DNA of 64,000 nt from Luteimicrobium subarcticum (GTDB lineage: Bacteria > Actinomycetota > Actinomycetes > Actinomycetales > Cellulomonadaceae). The stretch is taken from NCBI RefSeq assembly GCF_002798015.1, contig NZ_PGTZ01000008.1, positions 62,001 through 126,000 on the forward strand, written 5' to 3'. Position 1 is the first letter of the stretch, and the number at the start of each line of letters is the position of its first letter. Below are positions 9,467 to 18,750 of this stretch, piece by piece. The position numbers and the translations under genes are program-made. The notes beneath the pieces were generated by a model. The model was not told where the DNA came from. It was given only the letters and a program-made list of their open reading frames with translations, and searched no databases.

Positions 9467-10963
9467 TCAGTACGCGAAGGACAGCGGGCGGTCGGCGTCG
9501 TCCTCGGACCGCGCCTCGGGCGAGTCGTCGTGGACCTCGTCGGGCACGCCCTCCACGACGTACCGGTGCATGAGCCGGTACCAGACGACCGCGAGGCCGC
9601 CGTACAGGAGCGTGAAGACGATCATCGAGGTCAGGACGAGACCGGGCGCGATGTCGGAGACCCCGCGCTCGGTGAGCATGCGGACGTCGTCGAGGCCGCT
9701 GGGGTTCGGTGCGACGACCCAGGGCTGCCGTCCGGTCTCGGTGAAGATCCAGCCGAAGGAGCACGCGAGGAACGGCGCGGGGAGGGCCCACAGGGCGGCG
9801 CGACTCAGCCACCGCGAGCCGTTCACCTTGTCCTTGCGCGTGACCCACCAGGCGTAGAAGCACAGGATGATCGAGAAGAGCGCCCACCCGATCATGAGGC
9901 GGAAGCTCCAGTACGTCAGGGCGAGGTTGGGTCGGTAGTCGACCGGCGTCCCGTCGGCGGTCGTGTCGCCGTAGCGCTCCGTGTACTGCTGCTGGAGCTC
10001 GGTGATGCCCGTGATCTCCTGCCCGAACGTGCCGGTGGCCAGGAACGACGTGACGCCCGGGATCGAGATGACGCGCGTCGTGTCCTCGCAGTTGTTCTGC
10101 AGGTTGCCGATGGTCAGGATCGAGAACGCGGCGTTGGTCTCGGTGTGGCAGAGCCCTTCGGCCGACGCCATCTTCATGGGCTGCTGCTGGAACATCAGCT
10201 TGCCCTGCTGGTCGCCCGTGAGGAAGACGCCGACGCCGGCGATCAGCATCACGAGGCAGCCGAGCCGGATCGCCGGCCGGTACACGACCCGGGCCGTGTC
10301 GACGTCCCCGGGGCGCCCGCGGCGCACCAGCCGGACCATCCACCACGCCGCGATCGCGCACACGAACGTGCTCGCCGTGAGGAACGCCGCGGTCACCGTG
10401 TGCGGGAACGCCGCCCACAGCGTCGAGTTCGTCAGCACGTCCGCGATGCTGTTCATCTCGGCGCGCCCGGCCTCCGCGTTGTAGGTGACGCCGACCGGGT
10501 GCTGCATCCACGAGTTGGCCGCGAGGATGAAGAACGCGGACAGGTTCACGGCGATCGCGACCAGCCAGATCATCGCGAGGTGCAGCTTCTTGTTGAGCTT
10601 GTCCCAGCCGAAGATCCACAGCCCGAGGAACGTCGACTCGACGAAGAACGCGGCGAGCGCCTCCATGGCCAGGGGGGCTCCGAACACGTCGCCGACGAAG
10701 CGCGAGTACTGCGCCCAGGTCATGCCGAACTGGAACTCCTGGACGATCCCGGTCACGACACCGAGCGCGAAGTTGATGAGGAAGAGCTTCCCGAAGAACT
10801 TCGTGAGCTTGAGCCAGTGCTCCTTGCCGGTGACGACCCAGGCCGTCTGCATGATCGCCACGAGGGGCGCCAGGCCGATCGTCAGCGGGACGAAGATGAA
10901 GTGGTAGACGGTCGTGATGGCGAACTGCCACCGGGCCAGGGCGAGAACGTCCGAGGGGTCCAT
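9467..10963 (-). CDS. cydA: cytochrome bd ubiquinol/menaquinol oxidase subunit I
   Basis: Catalytic subunit of cytochrome bd, binding haems b558, b595 and d; plasma membrane. 498 aa. H21 in TTVYHFIFVP matches the N-terminal haem-ligand His, and ETGRQPWVV is the CydA fingerprint. The membrane helix FFVESTFLGLWIFGWDKL carries the conserved Glu. The ATG at 10963 begins the family N-terminus (MDPSDVLALARWQF) and has GGAG about 9 nt upstream. In-frame codons up to 11065 are ignored because the extra residues do not look CydA-like. First gene of cydABDC, which usually responds to low oxygen; I could not identify a regulator site. Confidence 0.96.
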   Translation of the reverse strand: MDPSDVLALARWQFAITTVYHFIFVPLTIGLAPLVAIMQTAWVVTGKEHWLKLTKFFGKLFLINFALGVVTGIVQEFQFGMTWAQYSRFVGDVFGAPLAMEALAAFFVESTFLGLWIFGWDKLNKKLHLAMIWLVAIAVNLSAFFILAANSWMQHPVGVTYNAEAGRAEMNSIADVLTNSTLWAAFPHTVTAAFLTASTFVCAIAAWWMVRLVRRGRPGDVDTARVVYRPAIRLGCLVMLIAGVGVFLTGDQQGKLMFQQQPMKMASAEGLCHTETNAAFSILTIGNLQNNCEDTTRVISIPGVTSFLATGTFGQEITGITELQQQYTERYGDTTADGTPVDYRPNLALTYWSFRLMIGWALFSIILCFYAWWVTRKDKVNGSRWLSRAALWALPAPFLACSFGWIFTETGRQPWVVAPNPSGLDDVRMLTERGVSDIAPGLVLTSMIVFTLLYGGLAVVWYRLMHRYVVEGVPDEVHDDSPEARSEDDADRPLSFAY

Positions 10964-11451
10964 GTGCGCGCTCCGTGGGGGGCCGTGAGGTGCGACGACG
11001 TGCTTCCTGAACGGTAGGCCCATCGGCCGGAGCGCACGACCCCGAACCACCCCGTTGTGGGACATGACACGTGTACGGGACGGTGACGACCATCACGGAC
11101 ACCTGTCAGGACGCACGGGGTGGTGGCCAGGCCTCGGCGGGTGAACGGTCGGCGTGGCGGGCGTCCTCGTCGTGATCGACTCGTGACCTCTGTGCGATAC
11201 TTCTCGTGGTCGCCGGACCCCGCACGTCCGACCGGCCGCACGGCTCGCAGCACCCCGCGACTCGCGGAGCGGCCGCCGTCCCTGCATCGTTCGCAGCGGA
11301 CCGGCAGGCGCTCGGCGACGGCCGCGAGGCGCGCGCCGCCACTGACGACTTCCGTCGCCGTGGGCGTCCTCCGGGACCCGCGAGCGACGACCGAACTGCC
11401 CGGGGGCACGCGGTGCGGGGGCGTTCCTTCGGGGTACCGAGGAGCGACGCC
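10964..11451. other. 488-bp divergent intergenic region, cydA / rne
   Basis: No gene is supported here. It must hold the promoters of the cyd operon (leftward) and rne (rightward). The only -10-like element I would point to is GATACT at 11196-11201 on the plus strand, about 250 nt before the rne start, with a poor -35. That would leave a long rne leader, as known for autoregulated RNase E genes elsewhere. Short dyads such as ACACGTGT are present, but none matches a full Rex-type operator. Confidence 0.4.
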
Positions 11452-14400
11452 TTGAGCACCGACGAGACCACGCAGAACGGCCCGTCCGAGCAGAGCGGCG
11501 GATCCCGCCAGCGCCCCCGACGCCGCGCGACGCGCAGCGTCGGCGCCCCGACCGACGTGGTCGTGGTGCCGCAGGCCGACGGCTCGGCCGCGCAGCCCGT
11601 CGAGATCACCCTGCCCGCCCGGGCCACCGCGCCCGACGCCCGCCCGGACACGACGGCACCGCTCGACGTCCTCGCCGAGCTCGGCGACAAGGCGCCCGCG
11701 CCCGCCACCGGCCGCAGCCGCCGCGCGACCCGCCGCACCGGCACCCCCGACGTCGAGGTCCGCGTGCCCGAGCGCGGCGAGGCCGCGTCGCACGTCGAGG
11801 ACGCGGCTGACGCAGCGACACCGGTCGCCGACCCGGCGCCCGCACCGGCCCCAGAGGTCGCCCCGCAGGCCGACCCGCCGTCCACCGCGGCAGAGGCGCC
11901 GAAGAAGCGGGCGCGCCGTGCGACGAGCCGGCCCGCGGGCGCGGCGAAGGCCGCCCCGGCACCCGAGGACGCCACCGAGCAGGCCGAGCCCACGTCGACC
12001 GCCTCCACGTCGACCGAGCCCGCGCCGGCGGCACCCGCTCCCGTCGCAGCCGACGAGGCCGAGCAGCAGGTCCCGGAGAAGAAGAAGCGCGCCCCGCGCC
12101 GGACGTCCGGCAAGAAGACGAGCGCGTCGACGACCGAGGAGTCCGCGCAGCCCGCCGAGGCGGCCGACGCTCCCTCCGAGGCGCCGAGCGCGCCCGCCGG
12201 CACGAGGTCCTCGCGTGCCGCCGCGCCGCGTGCCGCCGAGCCCCGTGCCGCAGAGCCGGACGCACCGGCCCAGCCCCCCCGCCTCGCCACGACCGCCCTG
12301 CTGTTCCAGGCGGCTGAGACGTCGACCGCGCCGCGCCGCAGCCGTCGTGCCCAGGCGCCGGCCGGCGCGCCGCGCTTCGCGGACACACCGTTCCGCGCCG
12401 CCGCGGAGCAGCCCGCGCCCGAGCGGACCGCGACCGCGCAGGCCGCCGCGACGACGCGTGCCGACGTCCCCGACGCCCCGGCCGCGCCCACGTCCGACGA
12501 GGCCCGCCGGCCCGAGGCCGAGCCCCGGGGCCGCCGCCCGCGCAAGCGCGCCACCCGGCCGGCCGCCGCGGCGAGCGAGGGCACGGCCGCTGCCGCCGCG
12601 CAGACCGACGAGCCCACGGAGGCCGCCGCGGTCCTCGAGGTGCCGACGTTCACGCTCGAGGACCTCGGCCGGGACGACCGCGAGGCGATCGACGAGGTCG
12701 AGAGCATCGAGCGCGAGCTGCTCGCCGAGGGTGTCGAGGACGAGCTGCCCGAGTTCCACGACGTCGACTTCGCCGCGGACGACGACAGCGCCGCCGACGA
12801 CAGCGCCGCCGACGACGCTGCCGACGACCGCGAGGACAACGGCGGGGCGCCGCGCCGCCGCCGCCGCCGTGGTGGTCGGGGCCGTCGCCGTCCGTCGGAC
12901 GCCGGTCGTGGCGACGACGCGGTCGTCACCGACGACCAGGCCGATGACGACGACAGTGCCGGCACCGACGCGCCCGAGGCCGCGCACGGTGATGAGGACG
13001 TCACGTCCGCGACGGACGGCGACGACGAGGACGGCACCGAGGGTGGCACCGACGCGGAGGGCTCGTCGAGCCGTCGCCGTCGCCGTCGCCGTCGGGGCGG
13101 GACGACGTCGGAGACGGGTCGCGCCACGCGTGCGTCGGCGCCCGCGTCCGCGTCCGACGAGGTCACCGCGCTCAAGGGATCGACGCGACTCGAGGCGAAG
13201 CGCCAGCGGCGCCGCGAGGGACGCGACGCCGGTCGTCGCCGCCAGGTGATCACCGAGGCCGAGTTCCTGGCCCGGCGCGAGTCGGTGCAGCGCTCCATGG
13301 TGGTGCGCGAGCTGAGCGGTCGGACGCAGATCGCGGTCCTGGAGGACGGCGTGCTCGTCGAGCACTACGTCTCGCAGCAGGCGCAGGCGTCGATGGTCGG
13401 CAACGTGTACCTCGGCCGCGTGCAGAACGTGCTCCCGAGCATGGAGGCCGCGTTCGTCGACATCGGCAAGGGTCGCAACGCCGTCCTGTACGCCGGTGAG
13501 GTCAACTGGGACGTCGCGGGCGTCGAGGGGCAGCCGCGCCGCATCGAGCAGGCGCTCAAGTCGGGCGACGCGATCCTCGTGCAGGTCACGAAGGACCCGA
13601 TCGGTCACAAGGGCGCGCGTCTGACGTCGCAGGTCACGCTCGCGGGGCGCTACCTCGTGTTCGTGCCGGGCGGCGGCATGACTGGCATCTCGCGCAAGCT
13701 CCCCGACACGGAGCGCAACCGCCTCAAGAAGATCCTGCGCGACATCGTGCCCGAGGGTGCGGGCGTCATCGTGCGCACCGCCGCCGAGGGGGCGAGCGAG
13801 GACGAGCTGCGCGCCGACGTCTCGCGGCTGCAGTCCCAGTGGGAGGCCATCGACGCGAAGTCCAAGAGGACGTCCTCGGCGCCCTCGCTGCTGCAGGGGG
13901 AGCCGGACCTCGCCATCCGTGTGGTCCGTGACATCTTCAACGACGACTTCGGGTCGCTCGTGGTGTCCGGCGAGGGCGCGTGGGGCGAGATCTCGTCCTA
14001 CCTCACCGAGCTCGCGCCCGACCTCGCGAGCCGTGCCTCGAAGTGGGCGGGCGTGGGTGACGTGTTCGCCGAGCACCGCATCGACGAGCAGCTCGCCAAG
14101 GGCATGGACCGCAAGGTCTGGCTGCCGTCGGGCGGTTCGCTCGTCATCGACCGCACCGAGGCCATGACGGTCGTCGACGTCAACACCGGCAAGTTCACGG
14201 GCTCGGGCGGCACGCTCGAGGAGACCGTGACGCGCAACAACCTGGAGGCCGCGGAGGAGATCGTCCGTCAGCTCCGGCTGCGCGACATCGGCGGCATCAT
14301 CGTCATCGACTTCATCGACATGGTGCTCGAGTCGAACCGTGACCTCGTGCTGCGCCGGCTCGTCGAGTGCCTCGGCCGCGACCGGACGAAGCACCAGGTG

Positions 14401-14949
14401 GCCGAGGTGACGTCGCTCGGGCTCGTCCAGATGACGCGCAAGCGCGTCGGGCAGGGGCTGGTCGAGGCGTTCAGCGAGACCTGCTCGGCCTGCAACGGCC
14501 GCGGGTTCATCGTCCACCACGACCCGATCGAGCGCGGCGGCAACCACCAGCACGCGCCGGCGGAGCAGGGTGACGAGGCGGGCGAGGCGCGCCGTTCGTC
14601 GCGCCGCCGCCGCGGCAAGGCCGCCGAGCCGGTGTCGGGCAGCCCGTCGGGGGCCGCCCAGGGTGTCCCGGTGCTGCCCGAGTCCCGTGACGCGGTGCGG
14701 GCGACGCTCGCGACCATCGCGGCCGCCGCGGCGCACGCGCACGAGCACGACCACGAGGGTCACGAGCCCGCGCACGACGCGTCCGCGCAGGACGCCGTCG
14801 TCGACCGGGTCGCGGAGGGTCGCGAGACCCTGGACCTCTCGTCGATCGAGCTGCCGACGCGCGCCGAGCTCGACGCGCAGGCCGGCGCGACGCCCGAGCC
14901 CGAGGACGGTCAGGACGTCCCCGGCGACGCCGTCGAGAACGAGTCCTGA
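11452..14949 (+). CDS. rne: ribonuclease E/G with very long disordered N-terminal region
   Basis: Endoribonuclease for mRNA decay and rRNA/tRNA processing. 1165 aa. The first ~600 residues are low-complexity Pro/Ala/Arg/Glu/Asp sequence with basic and acidic blocks and an Arg-rich tract (about 540-550), predicted disordered. The catalytic part follows: S1 domain (about 640-735), RNase E/G core with the metal-binding DRTEAMTVVDVNTG near residues 898-911, and the zinc-link CSACNGRG near 1011. A second low-complexity tail with His-rich patches ends the protein. TTG 11452 is chosen because GAGGAG lies 7 nt upstream; earlier codons in frame look non-coding. Extending at the N-terminus rather than the C-terminus is typical of actinobacteria. 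Confidence 0.95.
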   Translation: MSTDETTQNGPSEQSGGSRQRPRRRATRSVGAPTDVVVVPQADGSAAQPVEITLPARATAPDARPDTTAPLDVLAELGDKAPAPATGRSRRATRRTGTPDVEVRVPERGEAASHVEDAADAATPVADPAPAPAPEVAPQADPPSTAAEAPKKRARRATSRPAGAAKAAPAPEDATEQAEPTSTASTSTEPAPAAPAPVAADEAEQQVPEKKKRAPRRTSGKKTSASTTEESAQPAEAADAPSEAPSAPAGTRSSRAAAPRAAEPRAAEPDAPAQPPRLATTALLFQAAETSTAPRRSRRAQAPAGAPRFADTPFRAAAEQPAPERTATAQAAATTRADVPDAPAAPTSDEARRPEAEPRGRRPRKRATRPAAAASEGTAAAAAQTDEPTEAAAVLEVPTFTLEDLGRDDREAIDEVESIERELLAEGVEDELPEFHDVDFAADDDSAADDSAADDAADDREDNGGAPRRRRRRGGRGRRRPSDAGRGDDAVVTDDQADDDDSAGTDAPEAAHGDEDVTSATDGDDEDGTEGGTDAEGSSSRRRRRRRRGGTTSETGRATRASAPASASDEVTALKGSTRLEAKRQRRREGRDAGRRRQVITEAEFLARRESVQRSMVVRELSGRTQIAVLEDGVLVEHYVSQQAQASMVGNVYLGRVQNVLPSMEAAFVDIGKGRNAVLYAGEVNWDVAGVEGQPRRIEQALKSGDAILVQVTKDPIGHKGARLTSQVTLAGRYLVFVPGGGMTGISRKLPDTERNRLKKILRDIVPEGAGVIVRTAAEGASEDELRADVSRLQSQWEAIDAKSKRTSSAPSLLQGEPDLAIRVVRDIFNDDFGSLVVSGEGAWGEISSYLTELAPDLASRASKWAGVGDVFAEHRIDEQLAKGMDRKVWLPSGGSLVIDRTEAMTVVDVNTGKFTGSGGTLEETVTRNNLEAAEEIVRQLRLRDIGGIIVIDFIDMVLESNRDLVLRRLVECLGRDRTKHQVAEVTSLGLVQMTRKRVGQGLVEAFSETCSACNGRGFIVHHDPIERGGNHQHAPAEQGDEAGEARRSSRRRRGKAAEPVSGSPSGAAQGVPVLPESRDAVRATLATIAAAAAHAHEHDHEGHEPAHDASAQDAVVDRVAEGRETLDLSSIELPTRAELDAQAGATPEPEDGQDVPGDAVENES

Positions 14950-14975
14950 CGCTCCCCGACGGGACCCGGTCGGGC

Positions 14976-15546
14976 GTGAACCGCCCGGACGACCTCGCGC
15001 GCAGCACCCCCGTGGTGCTGCGCGCGTGGTCGTCCGTGGGCGTACCGCGAGTGGCTCCGCCCGGACAACGAGTGGCACCGCTGGGACGGCCCCTACTACC
15101 CGGTGCCGACGGACGACGAGGCGGACGCGCTCGCGGCGCGCGCGGGCGAGCGCCCCGGGCCGGACCTGCCGCCGTCGCGCCTCGTCGTCGACGTCGGAGG
15201 GCGTCTCGTGGGCGTCGTCTCGTGGTACTGGGAGTCCGTCGAGACGCAGTGGGCGCGTATGGGCGTCACGGTCTTCGACCCCGGCCTGCGCGGGCGGGGC
15301 ATCGGGCGTGCGGCGCTGTCCGCGTGGACGTCCTCCCTGTTCGGCGCGACGGACTGGGTGCGCCTCGACCTCGCGACCTGGTCCGGCAACGCGCCCATGA
15401 TCGCGGTCGCGCGGGCGCTCGGCTTCGTGGAGGAGGCCCGGTTCCGTCGCGCACGGGTCGTGGACGGCGTCCGGTACGACGCGGTCGTCATGGGGGTCCT
15501 GCGTGACGAGTGGCGAGGATCGCACGGCGTGGCGGCGCGTGCTTGA
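14976..15546 (+). pseudogene. GNAT N-acetyltransferase with small internal deletion/frameshift
   Basis: A GNAT acetyltransferase split between two frames. GTG 14976 starts a frame ending in STPVVLRAW, the first GNAT strand. The rest, from about 15040 (AYREWLRPDNEWHRWDGPYYP), is one frame over and runs to 15546. That part has the acetyl-CoA loop (LRGRGIGRAAL, about 15284-15316) and the late strand (APMIAVARALGFVEEARF). Against the expected spacing between the two blocks, roughly 11 nt are missing. A GTG at 15103 could still start a shortened ~147-aa protein that keeps the acetyl-CoA site but lacks the first strand and helix. The substrate is unknown. Confidence 0.6.
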
Positions 15547-15554
15547 CTGACCGC

Positions 15555-16142
15555 GTGAGCGGACGTGTCGAGGTGGTCGCGGGCCCGATGTTCGCGGGCA
15601 AGACCGAGGAGCTGCTGCGGCGTGTGCGCCGCGCGGAGGTCGCGGGTCGTCGGGTCGAGGTCGTGTCACACGCGCTCGACACCCGGCGCGGGGCCGGCCA
15701 GGTCAGCTCGCACGCCGGTGCGGCCGTCCCCTCGCGGGTCGCGGACCGCGCGGAGGAGGTGGCGACGGGTCGTGACCCGCGCACCGAGCTCCTCGCCGTC
15801 GACGAGGCCCAGTTCTTCGGCCCGGAGCTCGTCGACGTGGTGGAGCGGCTCGCGGACGACGGCCTCGTCGTCGTGGTTGCGGGCCTCGACGTCACCTACG
15901 ACGGTCGCCCGTTCGAGCCGGTCGCGACGCTCTCCGCGCTCGCCGAGCGGGCGGACCGGCTCCTCGCGGTCTGCACGGTGTGCGGGGAGGACGCGCCGTT
16001 CCACGTCCGGGTCGTGGCCGACCACGACGACCCGTCGTCGGCGACGGTCGCGGGCCACGTGGGCGGCGCCGAGAAGTACCAGGCGCGGTGTCGCGAGCAC
16101 TTCGACCCGGTCCCCGGTCCGGCGCCGTGGCGTCGCGTCTGA
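15555..16142 (+). CDS. tdk: thymidine kinase (type II)
   Basis: Phosphorylates thymidine to dTMP with ATP in nucleotide salvage; cytoplasmic. About 195 aa from GTG 15555. P-loop GPMFAGKT is at 10-17, and DEAQFF supplies the catalytic Glu (E84). Zinc ligands C140, C143, C179 and H182 form the type II lasso site. Longer in-frame starts at TTG 15543 or earlier are possible, but the family N-terminus sits at the P-loop strand, so the GTG is preferred. No strong ribosome site is visible; it follows the frameshifted GNAT gene closely. Confidence 0.88.
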   Translation: MSGRVEVVAGPMFAGKTEELLRRVRRAEVAGRRVEVVSHALDTRRGAGQVSSHAGAAVPSRVADRAEEVATGRDPRTELLAVDEAQFFGPELVDVVERLADDGLVVVVAGLDVTYDGRPFEPVATLSALAERADRLLAVCTVCGEDAPFHVRVVADHDDPSSATVAGHVGGAEKYQARCREHFDPVPGPAPWRRV

Positions 16143-16195
16143 GGGCGACCGGTCACGACGGGGGCAGCGGCACGAGCCGGTCCGGGCGCGCGGGT

Positions 16196-16224
16196 TTGAT
16201 CTGCGTGCCCGCTTCCCGTAACCT
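16196..16224 (+). promoter_or_regulatory. promoter of rplU-rpmA
   Basis: TTGATC (16196-16201) and TAACCT (16219-16224) are separated by exactly 17 nt, a good housekeeping-sigma layout. Transcription would begin near 16231, at the edge of an inverted repeat, leaving a leader of about 140 nt before rplU. Confidence 0.55.
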
Positions 16225-16231
16225 GGTGTGT

Positions 16232-16260
16232 CGGTGCGCTCACACATTCGTTGCGCACCG
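16232..16260 (+). promoter_or_regulatory. leader hairpin upstream of rplU
   Basis: CGGTGCGC (16232-16239) pairs perfectly with GCGCACCG (16253-16260) across a 13-nt loop. It would be the first structure in the rplU transcript. L21 operons in some bacteria carry leader elements, but whether this one is regulatory is inference. Confidence 0.4.
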
Positions 16261-16370
16261 GTCCCCGTGTGCCCATGGCTCAGGTCGCACTCGCACGCCG
16301 CGGCGTGTCGCAGTCCCCAAGCCGACCGTCCATGACGAGCACGCCAAGACTAGGAGAGATGAGCAGCAAC

Positions 16371-16679
16371 GTGGTGTACGCGATCGTCAAGGCTGGTGGC
16401 CGCCAGGAGAAGGTTTCCGTGGGCGACATCGTCGTCGTGGACCGTCTGAAGGCCAACGAGGGTGACTCTGTCGAGCTCGCCGCGATCCTGCTCGTCGACG
16501 GGGAGAAGGTGACCACCGACATCGAGAAGCTCGCGAAGGTCAAGGTCACCGCCGAGGTCGTCCGGGACGAGAAGGGCCCGAAGATCACGATCCTCAAGTA
16601 CAAGAACAAGACCGGTTACCGCAAGCGCCAGGGCCACCGTCAGCAGCTGACGCGCCTCAAGGTCACCGGCATCAAGTGA
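16371..16679 (+). CDS. rplU: 50S ribosomal protein L21
   Basis: Large-subunit ribosomal protein that binds 23S rRNA. 102 aa beginning [15 protein letters not shown], the usual actinobacterial L21 N-terminus and length. An ATG at 16359 in the same frame lies only 2 nt after the AGGAG ribosome site, which is too close. GTG 16371 is about 14 nt from it and yields the family-length protein, so it is preferred. The C-terminal basic tail ([12 protein letters not shown]) contacts rRNA. Followed by rpmA and obg, the usual order. Confidence 0.95.
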   Translation: MVYAIVKAGGRQEKVSVGDIVVVDRLKANEGDSVELAAILLVDGEKVTTDIEKLAKVKVTAEVVRDEKGPKITILKYKNKTGYRKRQGHRQQLTRLKVTGIK

Positions 16680-16769
16680 TCTTCCGGTCGCTGCGCCCGA
16701 CCAGCTCGGTGCGCAGCGGCACCCGGAACCTTCTTACTGACGACTTCAAGAACGAGAGCAGGTAGAGAC

Positions 16770-17027
16770 ATGGCACACAAGAAGGGCGCGAGTTCCTCGC
16801 GCAACGGTCGTGACTCCAACGCGCAGCGCCTCGGCGTCAAGCGTTTCGGCGGCGAGCAGGTCAAGGCCGGCGAGATCATCGTCCGCCAGCGCGGCACGCA
16901 CTTCCACCCCGGCAACAACGTCGGCCGTGGCGGCGACGACACGCTGTTCGCGCTGACCGCCGGCGCGGTCCAGTTCGCGACGCGTCGCGACCGCAAGGTC
17001 ATCGACATCGTCCCGGCAGAGGCCTGA
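16770..17027 (+). CDS. rpmA: 50S ribosomal protein L27
   Basis: Large-subunit protein whose N-terminus reaches toward the peptidyl transferase centre. 85 aa, starting [16 protein letters not shown] with no cleavable extension of the Firmicute type. The conserved GVKRFGGE and [14 protein letters not shown] stretches are present. AGGTAG lies about 5 nt before the ATG. Transcribed with rplU; a strong hairpin terminator follows 26 bp after the stop, which partly separates it from obg. Confidence 0.97.
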   Translation: MAHKKGASSSRNGRDSNAQRLGVKRFGGEQVKAGEIIVRQRGTHFHPGNNVGRGGDDTLFALTAGAVQFATRRDRKVIDIVPAEA

Positions 17028-17052
17028 GCCTCTCCCGCACCCAGCTTCACCC

Positions 17053-17084
17053 CGAGAGGCGCACCGTTCGCGGTGCGCCTCTCG
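17053..17084 (+). terminator. hairpin terminator after rpmA
   Basis: A perfect 14-bp stem, CGAGAGGCGCACCG, with a TTCG tetraloop and its exact complement. Only a short T-poor tail follows (TCGTTCC), as is common for actinobacterial terminators. Confidence 0.75.
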
Positions 17085-17108
17085 TCGTTCCGGGGCCGAT
17101 CGCCCCGA

Positions 17109-17122
17109 GGTCCGTACGGACC
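17109..17122. promoter_or_regulatory. perfect palindrome in the obg upstream region
   Basis: GGTCCGTACGGACC is a perfect 14-bp palindrome, 48 bp before the obg start and just after the rpmA terminator. Its position suits an operator or a small hairpin; no regulator can be assigned. Confidence 0.3.
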
Positions 17123-17169
17123 GGAAGACCGGACCGGCGCATCGCGCCGTCCGCTGAGAGGATGACTTC

Positions 17170-18750
17170 ATGGCGACGTTCGTCGATCGCGTGGTCCTGC
17201 ACGCCCAGGGTGGCAACGGCGGCAACGGCTGCGCGTCGGTGCACCGCGAGAAGTTCAAGCCTCTCGGCGGTCCCGACGGTGGCAACGGCGGCGACGGCGG
17301 CAGCGTGATCGTGCGCGTCGACCCGCAGACCACGACGCTGCTCGAGTACCACCACAGCCCGCACCGGCGCGCCACGTCGGGGACGCAGGGCATGGGCGAC
17401 CACCGCGCCGGCTCCACCGGGGGCGACCTCGTCCTCACGGTGCCGGACGGCACGGTGGTCCGCACCCGCGACGGCGAGGTCCTGGCCGACCTGGTGGGCT
17501 CGGGCGCGGAGGTCGTGGTCGCCGCGGGCGGACGTGGCGGCCTCGGCAACGCCGCGCTCGCGAGCCAGCGGCGCAAGGCGCCGGGCTTCGCGCTGCTCGG
17601 CGAGCCCGGCGACGAGCAGGACGTCGTCCTCGAGCTCAAGACCATCGCGGACGTCGCGCTCGTCGGCTACCCGAGCGCGGGCAAGTCGAGCCTCGTCGCG
17701 TCGATCTCCGCGGCCCGCCCGAAGATCGCCGACTACCCGTTCACGACGCTCGTGCCGAACCTCGGCGTCGTCCAGGCGGGCGAGACCCGGTACACCGTCG
17801 CCGACGTCCCCGGCCTCATCCCGGGCGCCAGCGAGGGCAAGGGCCTCGGGCTGGAGTTCCTGCGGCACATCGAGCGGTGCGCGGTCCTCGTGCACGTCCT
17901 CGACTGCGCCACGCTCGAGCCCGGTCGCGACCCGGTGAGCGACCTCGACACCATCGAGAGCGAGCTCGCCGCCTACGCCGGAGCGCTCGACGAGGACGGC
18001 GTCGAGGGCGGCCGGGTGCCGCTCATGGACCGCCCGCGCGTCGTCGTGCTCAACAAGATCGACGTGCCCGAGGCGCGCGAGCTCGCGGAGTTCGTGCGTG
18101 CTGACCTGGAGGACCGCGGGCTGCGCGTCTTCGAGATCTCGACCGCGAGCCACGAGGGCCTGCGGCCCCTGACGTTCGCGCTCGCCGAGGTCGTCACCGC
18201 CGCCCGCGCCGCCGCGCCCGAGCCCGAGGCCGCGCGCATCGTCCTGCGGCCCAAGGCCGTCGACGAGGCCGGGTTCACCGTGACCGAGAAGCGCGACGCC
18301 GACGGCGTGTACTACGAGGTCCGCGGCACGAAGCCCGAGCGCTGGGTCCGTCAGACGGACTTCAACAACGACGAGGCCGTGGGCTACCTCGCCGACCGCC
18401 TCGCACGCCTCGGCGTCGAGGAGAAGCTCTTCGCGACGGGGGCCGTGGCGGGCGACGAGGTGCGCATCGGCGCCGGCGTGGGTGCGGTCGTCTTCGACTG
18501 GGAGCCCACGCTGCTGACCGGTTCCGAGCTGCTCGGCGGCCCCCGCGGCACCGACCTGCGCCTCGAGGAGAACCTGCGCCCGTCGCGCAAGGAGAAGCGC
18601 CGCGAGCACCACGACCGTATGGACGCGAAGGCAGAGGCGCGCGCCGAGCTGTGGCACGAGCGCGAGTCCGGCCACTGGTCCGACCCGGCGGACGAGCCGG
18701 CGAAGGAGAAGCCTGCCCGTCGCGGCGCCGCCTCGGACGACCGCGCGTGA
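17170..18750 (+). CDS. obgE: GTPase Obg (CgtA)
   Basis: Ribosome-associated GTPase in late 50S assembly and stress signalling. 526 aa in three parts. The Gly-rich Obg fold covers about residues 1-158 ([16 protein letters not shown]). The G domain has P-loop [11 protein letters not shown], switch [22 protein letters not shown] and NKID. The C-terminal OCT domain (about 350-430) is followed by a charged tail. GAGAGGATG precedes the ATG. The stop overlaps the proB start (GTGA), linking Obg with proline synthesis, as is common in this phylum. Confidence 0.97.
   Translation: MATFVDRVVLHAQGGNGGNGCASVHREKFKPLGGPDGGNGGDGGSVIVRVDPQTTTLLEYHHSPHRRATSGTQGMGDHRAGSTGGDLVLTVPDGTVVRTRDGEVLADLVGSGAEVVVAAGGRGGLGNAALASQRRKAPGFALLGEPGDEQDVVLELKTIADVALVGYPSAGKSSLVASISAARPKIADYPFTTLVPNLGVVQAGETRYTVADVPGLIPGASEGKGLGLEFLRHIERCAVLVHVLDCATLEPGRDPVSDLDTIESELAAYAGALDEDGVEGGRVPLMDRPRVVVLNKIDVPEARELAEFVRADLEDRGLRVFEISTASHEGLRPLTFALAEVVTAARAAAPEPEAARIVLRPKAVDEAGFTVTEKRDADGVYYEVRGTKPERWVRQTDFNNDEAVGYLADRLARLGVEEKLFATGAVAGDEVRIGAGVGAVVFDWEPTLLTGSELLGGPRGTDLRLEENLRPSRKEKRREHHDRMDAKAEARAELWHERESGHWSDPADEPAKEKPARRGAASDDRA

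Noticed and set aside
10964-11200. Possible Rex or similar redox operator upstream of cydA.
   Set aside because: Partial dyads such as ACACGTGT exist, but none matches the TGTGAA-N-TTCACA pattern over both half-sites.
13070-13095. Short GTC/CGC-rich tandem run inside rne.
   Set aside because: It simply encodes an Arg tract in the disordered region. It is too short and imperfect to call a repeat element.
10882-15669. A 1,595-codon open frame on the minus strand opposite rne.
   Set aside because: It is the mirror of highly GC-biased rne codons, crosses several gene borders and shows no domain. A shadow frame.
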